Shown: positions 1 through 4,675 of the stretch, one piece after another
Layout of the letters: every line of letters begins with the position of its first letter
Numbering within the stretch: position 1 is the stretch's first letter
Origin: an uncultured Steroidobacter sp.
Lineage (GTDB): Bacteria > Pseudomonadota > Gammaproteobacteria > Steroidobacterales > Steroidobacteraceae
Reading direction: 5' to 3'
NCBI GenBank assembly: GCA_946478975.1
Contig: CAMLEO010000380.1
Location: 1 to 5,699 of the forward strand
DNA: 5,699 bases
The notes under the pieces: model-generated
What the model saw: the letters and a program-made list of their open reading frames with translations, nothing else
Told to the model about the DNA's origin: nothing
Database searches by the model: none
Program-made: the position numbers and the translations under genes

Positions 1-88
1 CCGCGATCGGCAGCGGCAGCTCAGGGGCAATCGCCATATCTGCAGGCACCGGCGTTGCCCGCATCCTTCGCAGCGTGAGATCAGACAT
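1..88 (-). CDS. Unassigned protein, N-terminal 29 codons only (gene continues past the left edge)
   Basis: An ATG at 86-88 opens a reading frame with no stop through to the left edge; it begins MSDLTLRRMRATPVPADM and continues AIAPELPLPIA. The start overlaps the last 8 bases of the upstream prenyl synthase gene (ATGTCTGA), an arrangement typical of translational coupling, so it is probably the next gene of the same transcript. The fragment is too short to assign a family: it shows no signal peptide, no membrane helix and no recognisable motif. It does not resemble the start of CdsA or Dxr, the usual neighbours of housekeeping uppS. By context I infer a partner in the same isoprenoid-lipid pathway, but the sequence does not show this. 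An internal ATG at codon 9 is a possible alternative start. Confidence 0.55.
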   Translation of the reverse strand, partial: MSDLTLRRMRATPVPADMAIAPELPLPIA

Positions 89-794
89 GCTGCAATCCCT
101 GCCCCACCGATGGGGCGATGTCGATGCGTCCAAAACGTCGGTCGCGGCCGGAGAATTCGATCAGCGCACCTTCGAAGTCGTCAGCGTCGAAGTCCGGCCA
201 GAGCTTCGGCAAGAAATGCAGCTCCGCGTATGCGCATTCCCATAACAGGAAATCGCTCATGCGCTGCTCGCCGCCGGTACGAATCAGCAAATCGACATCG
301 CCAACCGGAATTGCATGATTGACTGCCGCAAGCTGACGCGAGAAATCTTCAGGCTCGATGTGCTCGCTCTCGCGTAACGCATGCGACGCCTGCATCAAGC
401 TCCATTGCGAGGAGTAATCGATCGCGATCCGCAGAATCATCCGCGTGCAATGTGCCGTCGCCTGCTCAGCCTGGCGAATCAGCGCCAGCAACTCGCGACC
501 GAGCCGGTCGCGGCGGCCGATGATGTTCAAACGAATCGACTGCTCCAGGCAGCGGCGCGTTTGTTCCTTCAGGTAGCGTCGAAACAAACTGAACAACGCG
601 TGCACTTCGCCGGGCGGCCGCTGCCAGTTCGCGCACGAAAACGCGTACAGCGTCAGCACTTCGATTCCGTGTTGTGCCGCTGCTGTCACGGTGCGATCCA
701 CAGCGTCCGCGCCGGCGCGATGACCGGCTGTTCTCGGCAGACCGCGTCGCTGACCCCAGCGGCCGTTGCCATCCATGATGATTGCCACGTGCAT
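81..794 (-). CDS. Cis-prenyl diphosphate synthase, divergent UppS (undecaprenyl diphosphate synthase) family member
   Basis: The product (237 aa) belongs to the cis-prenyltransferase family, cytosolic enzymes that extend an allylic diphosphate with isopentenyl diphosphate in Z configuration. Visible signatures: HVAIIMDGNGRW at residues 2-13 with the catalytic/Mg-binding Asp8 and Asn10, Arg12 and His25; the FSxxNW region at 52-57 with RPxxEV after it; DLLIRTGGEQRMSDFLLWE at 168-186; and AYAELHF with Glu191, the usual second metal ligand. The C-terminal FEGAL...RDRRFG is also typical. Two deviations stand out: Ala55 replaces the usual Glu of FSxENW, and DYSSQW (126-131) replaces the usual NYGGR. 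The gene is not next to frr, dxr or cdsA, so I read it as a specialised paralog rather than the cell-wall enzyme; product chain length cannot be read from sequence. The ATG at 794 is the only ATG available, because an in-frame stop lies five codons upstream. No good Shine-Dalgarno precedes it, and an operator-like palindrome ends 6 bp before it. Confidence 0.9.
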   Translation of the reverse strand: MHVAIIMDGNGRWGQRRGLPRTAGHRAGADAVDRTVTAAAQHGIEVLTLYAFSCANWQRPPGEVHALFSLFRRYLKEQTRRCLEQSIRLNIIGRRDRLGRELLALIRQAEQATAHCTRMILRIAIDYSSQWSLMQASHALRESEHIEPEDFSRQLAAVNHAIPVGDVDLLIRTGGEQRMSDFLLWECAYAELHFLPKLWPDFDADDFEGALIEFSGRDRRFGRIDIAPSVGQGLQHV

Positions 795-800
795 ATGAAA

Positions 801-820
801 AGTACTCTACAGTGCAGAGT
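801..820. promoter_or_regulatory. Operator-like palindrome 1, upstream of the prenyl synthase gene
   Basis: AGTACTCTACAGTGCAGAGT. Bases 804-820 form a 17-nt palindrome with arms ACTCTAC and GCAGAGT around AGT, one mismatched pair in the arms. It matches the site at 1857-1876 at 17 of 20 positions, with similar flanks (taat here, ttat there). It sits in the 39-bp gap between the winged-helix regulator stop and the synthase start. I infer a binding site of the regulator at 834-1220 that controls the synthase and the following gene separately from the upstream pair. Confidence 0.65.
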
Positions 821-833
821 TAATGGCAGCGAA

Positions 834-1220
834 TCAACCGCGCGTCGCGCGAATGACCGCCTCCACGTGATCCAGATAGCGATTCAAAGCGGCGCGGCCC
901 GGCTCAGTGATGCGATACGCAGTGCGCGGCCGCCGGTCTTCGAACGACTTGGTGCAAGTGATATAGCCCGCGTCTTCGAGCTTGCGCGCATGCCCGCCGA
1001 GGTTGCCGTCGCTGATAGCGAACAGGCCTTTGAGCTCGTTGAAGCTCATCTCTTCACGAACGGCCAGCGCGCTCATGATGCCGAGCCGGACGCGTTCGTA
1101 GATCAAACGATCGAACTTCGATTCGGCATCGTCGCGCGTCGTCGTTGCCACCGTTTCGAGCTTGCGCCGTTCACGCGCGCTCGCGGTGGCGGGTGTACGT
1201 GCTCTAGGTTTGGTCGCCAT
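834..1220 (-). CDS. Winged-helix transcriptional regulator, HTH_34 (PF13601-like) family
   Basis: The product is 128 aa. Residues 1-32 are a basic, Ala/Arg/Thr-rich tail, probably disordered. The winged-helix domain spans about 37-118: YERVRLGIMSAL (41-52) is the first helix; MSFNELKGLFAISDGNLGGH (58-77) covers the helix-turn-helix; RKLEDAGYI continues it; and KSFEDRRPRTAYRIT (91-105) is the beta wing. The pattern FNELK...SDGNL..H..KLEDAGY...KSF..RRPRT.YR.T matches the HTH_34 'winged helix DNA-binding' family related to MarR/ArsR regulators. No metal or ligand pocket is visible. The gene overlaps the membrane-protein gene by 17 bp and has no clear ribosome site of its own, suggesting coupled translation. 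Two near-identical palindromes flank the pair and are the likely targets, giving autoregulation. Whether it represses or activates cannot be seen; a site so close to the start codons favours repression. Confidence 0.88.
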   Translation of the reverse strand: MATKPRARTPATASARERRKLETVATTTRDDAESKFDRLIYERVRLGIMSALAVREEMSFNELKGLFAISDGNLGGHARKLEDAGYITCTKSFEDRRPRTAYRITEPGRAALNRYLDHVEAVIRATRG

Positions 1221-1800
1221 GGAGGTCTCGAGCGATCAGAATGCCAAAGATGATGTGCAGCCCGCCGAATCCCAGCGCCAGCAGTGGAATGTGCAGCAGC
1301 GGAGGTACGATCAGCGCCACGACGCCGAGCGCAGTAAAACAGCCGCCCATCCGAGCCACCAGCGCCGTCGTGGAAACACTCGCAGAGATCAGTCCGCAGC
1401 CATAAAGCAGCAACCAGGTCCCTGGAATGGCAATCGTGCGATCGGCGCTCCACAGCACCGCTGTCATCACCGCGCCAGCAAACAACGACGGCAACAATCC
1501 CAGTGCGAGCTTGCGACCCGGCGTTCCAGTGGCAACGAAAGTTGCCACCGAGCCCGACCTCGCCAGCAACGAGGCGCCGACGATTCCGGCCAGCGGCGCG
1601 GCCAGCAGCCAGATCACCAGCCAGTACCTGGCCAGGTTCGGCGTCAGCGACAGCGCCGTTGCGACCAAGGCAATGCCGCCCATCGCAATGCCGGTCGAGC
1701 CCGGAATCGCCACACTTCCGGCGCCCTCCATCGAGGCGCGGATGTAACGAAGGGTCGCGATCGCATGCATGTCCAGATTGACGATCTTGGCCTGTGGCAT
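1204..1800 (-). CDS. Six-helix integral membrane protein of unknown function, partner of the HTH_34 regulator
   Basis: The product is 198 aa from the ATG at 1800 (MPQAKIVNLD...). A short soluble N-terminal stretch containing ATLRYIRASMEGA is followed by about six hydrophobic segments: roughly GIAMGGIALVATALSL, YWLVIWLLAAPLAGIVGASLLA, LALGLLPSLFAGAVMTAVLW, GTWLLLYGCGLISASVS, then FTALGVVALIVPPLL and LLALGFGGLHIIFGILIA near the C-terminus. From memory, proteins of this type (RYIRxSME, PGTWLLLYGCG, LGFGxLHxxFG) recur beside HTH_34 regulators in proteobacteria and acidobacteria, but I know no assigned function. The reading frame extends upstream to a TTG at 1857; I prefer the ATG at 1800 because AGGA lies 9 bp before it and the TTG falls inside the palindrome at 1857-1876. 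The overlap with the regulator gene suggests the two work together. A membrane sensor or anti-regulator role is possible but is inference only. Confidence 0.82.
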   Translation of the reverse strand: MPQAKIVNLDMHAIATLRYIRASMEGAGSVAIPGSTGIAMGGIALVATALSLTPNLARYWLVIWLLAAPLAGIVGASLLARSGSVATFVATGTPGRKLALGLLPSLFAGAVMTAVLWSADRTIAIPGTWLLLYGCGLISASVSTTALVARMGGCFTALGVVALIVPPLLHIPLLALGFGGLHIIFGILIARDLHGDQT

Positions 1801-1809
1801 TGGCGCGCG

Positions 1810-1813
1810 TCCT
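1810..1813 (-). promoter_or_regulatory. Ribosome binding site deciding the membrane-protein start
   Basis: AGGA on the minus strand, 9 bp before the ATG at 1800. The competing upstream TTG at 1857 has no comparable site and lies in an operator-like palindrome, so this short motif favours the ATG. Confidence 0.5.
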
Positions 1814-1828
1814 GTAGAAGGTCGCGCC

Positions 1829-1857
1829 AAGTTACGAAGCGCGCCCGGTTCCGTCAA
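1829..1857 (-). promoter_or_regulatory. Possible promoter of the membrane-protein/regulator pair
   Basis: On the minus strand TTGACG (1857-1852) matches the -35 consensus at five of six bases. Seventeen bases downstream is TAACTT (1834-1829), a weak -10 with three of six matches. This would give a short leader containing the AGGA ribosome site. The first base of the -35 is the edge of the palindrome at 1857-1876, so a protein bound there would overlap RNA polymerase. The -10 is poor and the call is tentative. Confidence 0.3.
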
Positions 1858-1876
1858 GTACTCTGCGATGCAGAGT
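1857..1876. promoter_or_regulatory. Operator-like palindrome 2, between the divergent membrane-protein genes
   Basis: AGTACTCTGCGATGCAGAGT. The arms ACTCTGC and GCAGAGT (1860-1876) pair perfectly over 7 bp around GAT. The site is 17/20 identical to the one at 801-820. It lies 56 bp upstream of the minus-strand membrane-protein ATG and 106 bp upstream of the plus-strand gene at 1983. I infer an autoregulatory site of the HTH_34 regulator. It could also affect the divergent plus-strand gene. Confidence 0.65.
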
Positions 1877-1971
1877 TTATGATCAATTGTGGCAGAGCTG
1901 CTGCGGATGCAACCTTGGTGCAGCTGTGGCGTCGGAATCGATCTGTTATGGTCCCTCGCCTGCGCACTCCC

Positions 1972-1978
1972 GAGGTGA
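1972..1978 (+). promoter_or_regulatory. Strong Shine-Dalgarno deciding the start of the seven-helix membrane protein
   Basis: GAGGTGA lies 4 bp before the ATG at 1983 (5 bp from the end of GAGGTG). The frame is open upstream to about 1887, but no such site precedes the earlier start, and the residues it would add are not membrane-like. Confidence 0.7.
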
Positions 1979-1982
1979 CTCC

Positions 1983-2735
1983 ATGGTCAGCGTAGCGTCC
2001 CAGGTGCAGCCCCTGACGGAGCGACGGTTCTTCACATGGATGGCGGTCGCGATGGCGGCCACGGCCTTCGCCGGTTTCGCCCGCACCTATTATCTGAGTG
2101 GTTTTCACAACGCGCCGACGCCGGTGCTCACACCGAGCGTTCACATTCACGGCGCACTCGCGACCGCATGGATCCTGGTGCTCATCGCCCAGGTGCGGCT
2201 GATTGCCTACCGACGCCGGGACATTCATCGATGGGTAGGAATGGCCGGCGCCCTGATCGGCGCTGCCGCATTCGTCTCAGGAATTTTCGTCGCTCTTTAC
2301 AGCCAGCGGCGCCAGCACACTCCCGCCACCGCCGGCACGCTGGCCGATCCCTATGTCTTTCTGATGTTTCCTATCACGACCATGGGCCTGTTCGCGGTGT
2401 TCGCAACCTTGGGCGTGCTGCAACGACAGCGCCCGGAAGCGCACAAGCGCTTCATGCTGCTTGCGACCATCAGCCTGATCACTCCCGCGCTCGCCCGACT
2501 AGTCACGCAAATCGAAGGCGCGATAGGTGTGGTCGGCGTTCCCGGCGTGGTCGGTGCGGTGGTGTTGATGAACCTGTTTTTGATCGCGCTCGTCGTGCAC
2601 GATCTGCAGACCCGCGGGCGACTGCATCCAGTCACATTGTGGGCCGGCGCGGTCCTGGTGATCTCCGAGCCGCTCAGATTCCTGATCGGTTTCAGCGCGC
2701 CGTGGCAGGCGCTCGCGCAAACATTGATGAGCTGA
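1983..2735 (+). CDS. Seven-helix integral membrane protein with conserved-looking histidines, function unknown
   Basis: The product is 250 aa from the ATG at 1983. About seven hydrophobic segments lie near residues 17-34, 55-77, 86-106, 124-145, 156-176, 183-207 and 218-236, with short, charged connecting loops. Notable residues are the VHIHG pair (His54, His56) at the start of helix 2 followed by Q70, IHRWVG (His82, Arg83) after that helix, RPEAHKRFMLL (His154) before helix 5, His206-Asp207 and His215. The arrangement H-x-H-G ... W..L..Q ... HR.xG ... HKR.ML recurs, from memory, in uncharacterised proteobacterial membrane proteins. Paired histidines at helix ends can bind haem or metal, but nothing here proves it. 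There is no signal peptide beyond helix 1 and no soluble domain. The gene is divergent from the regulated minus-strand block and converges on the TetR gene, with stops 11 bp apart. It may be a single-gene transcript. Confidence 0.82.
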   Translation: MVSVASQVQPLTERRFFTWMAVAMAATAFAGFARTYYLSGFHNAPTPVLTPSVHIHGALATAWILVLIAQVRLIAYRRRDIHRWVGMAGALIGAAAFVSGIFVALYSQRRQHTPATAGTLADPYVFLMFPITTMGLFAVFATLGVLQRQRPEAHKRFMLLATISLITPALARLVTQIEGAIGVVGVPGVVGAVVLMNLFLIALVVHDLQTRGRLHPVTLWAGAVLVISEPLRFLIGFSAPWQALAQTLMS

Positions 2736-2746
2736 GCGCCCTCGCC

Positions 2747-3355
2747 TCAGGGCTGATAGCCCGACAGGAACGCATCCAGCGCGCGATCGACGATGCGCCT
2801 GATCTGCGGACGCGTCATGACCGGCACCTCGTGCTTGAAATAGTGCCGCCACATTTCTCCGTGACTGATGAGCGCCAGGAAATGCTGCGCGACTACGGCG
2901 GCGTCCCCTTTTCTCAAGTGTCCGCGCTCCATCGCCCCCGATATGTAACGTGCCAATGCCGTGTCCACCTGGCAGGGCCCGGCCTCGAAGAACGCCTGCC
3001 CGATGTCGGAGTGCCCGGCCTGGCTGATGACCATGCGATACGTCGCAACGGCCTCCTGCGTGCTGATGAATGCGAGGAATTGTTCGGAGAACTTTCGCAG
3101 CGCCGTGCGCACGTCTTCATCGCCGCTGGCTTCGAGCTGTTCCAGCGCCGGCGAGATGTATTGCTCGGCGAGCCGCTCGATGGCGGCCAGGAACAGCGCT
3201 TCCTTGGACGCAAAGTAACCGTACAACGTGGCCTTCGAGCCGCCGACGCGTGCCGCGATTTCGGCCATCGAGGTGCGCTCGTAGCCCAGCTCCAGGAACG
3301 CGGCCCGGGCCACCTCCAGGATCTCGTCACGCTTGGCATCCGTCCGGACTTTCAT
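2747..3355 (-). CDS. TetR/AcrR-family transcriptional regulator, likely local repressor of the RND efflux operon
   Basis: The product is 202 aa, the usual size for the family. Residues 8-55 form the TetR DNA-binding domain: RDEILEVARAAFLELGYERTSMAEIAARVGGSKATLYGYFASKEALF, cut here only by position, with the recognition helix at about 38-48 (GGSKATLYGYF). Residues 56-202 form the all-helical ligand-binding/dimerisation region; its RMVISQAG...FFEAGP...HFLALISHGE pattern resembles the AefR-like C-terminal domain (TetR_C_7), from memory. The gene is divergent from the adaptor gene with a 120-bp gap, the classic layout in which such a repressor blocks its pump operon until a hydrophobic ligand binds. 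A GGGAG ribosome site lies 4 bp before the ATG at 3355. The ligand cannot be predicted. Confidence 0.9.
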   Translation of the reverse strand: MKVRTDAKRDEILEVARAAFLELGYERTSMAEIAARVGGSKATLYGYFASKEALFLAAIERLAEQYISPALEQLEASGDEDVRTALRKFSEQFLAFISTQEAVATYRMVISQAGHSDIGQAFFEAGPCQVDTALARYISGAMERGHLRKGDAAVVAQHFLALISHGEMWRHYFKHEVPVMTRPQIRRIVDRALDAFLSGYQP

Positions 3356-3407
3356 CTCACTCCCGTCAGCTCATCGGTCAAAAACGAACCAAGGTGTACA
3401 TTTTTGC

Positions 3408-3437
3408 TTGACGGGCGGCGCATGTCAATTCTAAACT
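3408..3437 (+). promoter_or_regulatory. Putative promoter of the RND efflux operon
   Basis: TTGACG (3408-3413) matches the sigma-70 -35 consensus at five of six positions. Eighteen bases later TAAACT (3432-3437) matches the -10 at four of six. Transcription would start around 3444-3446, leaving a leader of about 30 nt that carries the GGAG site at 3465-3468, 7 bp before the ATG at 3476. The -10 overlaps the palindrome at 3435-3449, fitting repression. Confidence 0.5.
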
Positions 3438-3452
3438 GAACCGTACAGTACG
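3435..3452. promoter_or_regulatory. Putative TetR-family operator in the efflux intergenic region
   Basis: Two overlapping palindromes are visible: ACTGAACCGTACAGT (3435-3449), one mismatched pair, and CGTACAGTACG (3442-3452), perfect 5-bp arms around a single A. They cover the end of the -10 element and the likely transcription start of the efflux operon, where a divergent TetR-type repressor usually binds. Assignment to the 2747-3355 product is by position only. TGTACA at 3395-3400 may be a further half-site or belong to the TetR gene's own promoter. Confidence 0.45.
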
Positions 3453-3475
3453 CTTTTGACTGCCGGAGAAGTCCG

Positions 3476-4663
3476 ATGACCCGCCTCGTCCGCCCGCTTC
3501 TGATTGCCGCACTCGGCTTGATGACCCTGCTCGCCGCTTGCGGCAAGCCGCCGATGATGGGTCCGCCTCCCGGTCCAAAGGGGCCGCCGCAGGTGAGCAC
3601 GCTGGAAGTGCAGCCACGCAATGTGGTGCTCACAACTGAATTGCCGGGACGCACGAGCGCGGTTCTGTTAGCGGACGTGCGGCCGCAGGTCACAGGCATT
3701 CTGCAAGCACGGCGCTTTGTTGAAGGCAGCACGGTGAAGGCCGGCGAGGTTTTGTATCAAATCGATCCTGCGACCTATCAAGCGGCGCTGGAGAATGCCG
3801 AGGCTGCGCTCGCCAAGGCGCAGGCGAATCAAAACACCACGCGGCTCAAAGCCGAACGCTATGCCGAGCTGATCGCGATCAAAGCAGTGAGTCAGCAGGA
3901 CGCCGATGACGCAGCCGCCGCCCTGCTCCAGGCAAATGCCGAAGTCGCTTCCGCACGCGCGGCGCTGAAAACCGCACGCATCGATCTCGACTACACGCGC
4001 GTCACGTCGCCAATTACCGGCCGCATCGGCAGATCGACAGTAACACCGGGCGCATTGGTGACAGCGAATCAAACCAACGCGCTGGCGACGGTTCAGCAGC
4101 TCGATCCGATGTATGTAGACGTAACGCAGTCGAGCAACGATGTGCTCAAGCTCAGGCGCGCGATTGCTGGCGGCACGCTCGCCAACGGCACGGCCAAGGT
4201 GAAGCTGGTCTTCGATGACGGCACCGAGTATCCCCTGGAAGGAAAGCTGCAGTTCTCGGATGTGAGCGTCGATCCGAACACCAGTGCAGTCACGTTGCGC
4301 GCCGTGTTTCCTAATCCCAAGGGTGAGCTGCTGCCCGGCCTGTACGTTCGCGCCATCGTCGAAGAAGGCACGATGCAACAGGCGCTGCTGATTCCGCAGC
4401 AGGCCGTCACTCGCAGCTCCACCGGCAAGCCGCAGGCGTATGTCGTGGGCAAAGACGGAAAGTTACAACTGCGCGAGCTGGGCACCGAACGCGCCATCGG
4501 CGATGAATGGCTGGTGACGAGCGGCCTGCAGGCCGGCGATGCACTGGTGGTCAGCGGTCAGCAGAAGGCGCAGCCCGGCATGCTCGTCGAAGCTCTGCCC
4601 TATCAGCAAACATCGCCCGCCAATCCGCTCGCTTCGCGCGCAGCTCCTGCCGTCGCCCTCTAA
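3476..4663 (+). CDS. RND efflux periplasmic adaptor (membrane fusion protein), AcrA/MexA-type lipoprotein
   Basis: The product (395 aa) is a standard-length adaptor that bridges the inner-membrane RND pump and an outer-membrane TolC/OprM-type channel. The N-terminal signal ends in lipobox LAAC, so Cys22 is the predicted lipidated residue; it is followed by GK as in MexA, where the residues after Cys favour inner-membrane retention. A proline-rich linker (25-38) follows. One lipoyl half lies at about 66-97 (VRPQVTGIL..FVEGSTVKAGEVLYQID), the alpha-helical hairpin at about 99-171, the second lipoyl half at about 172-207 (TRVTSPITGRIG), then the beta-barrel at about 208-300 and the membrane-proximal domain to about 373. 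The hairpin tip carries the RLS channel-docking motif Arg128-x3-Leu132-x6-Ser139, at the same residue numbers I recall for E. coli AcrA. The ATG at 3476 has GGAG 7 bp upstream. The pump gene follows after 12 bp. Symbols such as acrA or mexA would be equally defensible, so none is given. Confidence 0.93.
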   Translation: MTRLVRPLLIAALGLMTLLAACGKPPMMGPPPGPKGPPQVSTLEVQPRNVVLTTELPGRTSAVLLADVRPQVTGILQARRFVEGSTVKAGEVLYQIDPATYQAALENAEAALAKAQANQNTTRLKAERYAELIAIKAVSQQDADDAAAALLQANAEVASARAALKTARIDLDYTRVTSPITGRIGRSTVTPGALVTANQTNALATVQQLDPMYVDVTQSSNDVLKLRRAIAGGTLANGTAKVKLVFDDGTEYPLEGKLQFSDVSVDPNTSAVTLRAVFPNPKGELLPGLYVRAIVEEGTMQQALLIPQQAVTRSSTGKPQAYVVGKDGKLQLRELGTERAIGDEWLVTSGLQAGDALVVSGQQKAQPGMLVEALPYQQTSPANPLASRAAPAVAL

Positions 4664-4675
4664 AGGAGCATCGCC

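Noticed and set aside
381..1253. A 290-codon plus-strand open frame antisense to the prenyl synthase and the winged-helix gene
   Set aside because: The composition is Arg/Ala/His-rich without a domain and both minus-strand proteins have clear family signatures.
1162..1995. A 277-codon plus-strand open frame opposite the six-helix membrane protein
   Set aside because: The translation is Gln/Arg-rich and low in hydrophobics; the minus strand gives regular membrane helices and overlaps a regulator gene in operon fashion.
2732..2753. Short inverted repeats between the convergent stops (GCCCT/AGGGC and CTGAG/CTCAG), considered as a bidirectional terminator
   Set aside because: The stems are only 5 bp, mutually exclusive, and lack a T-tract on either strand, so a terminator call is not supported.
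2036..3439. A 467-codon plus-strand open frame spanning the end of the seven-helix gene, the whole TetR gene antisense, and the intergenic region
   Set aside because: Its translation is Arg/His/Pro-rich with no domain and it is out of frame with the membrane protein; recognisable families lie on the other frames. Long spurious frames are common in GC-rich DNA.
3464..3475. Tiny hairpin CGGA-gaag-TCCG over the adaptor's ribosome binding site
   Set aside because: Four base pairs is too weak and too likely by chance to call a regulatory RNA structure.
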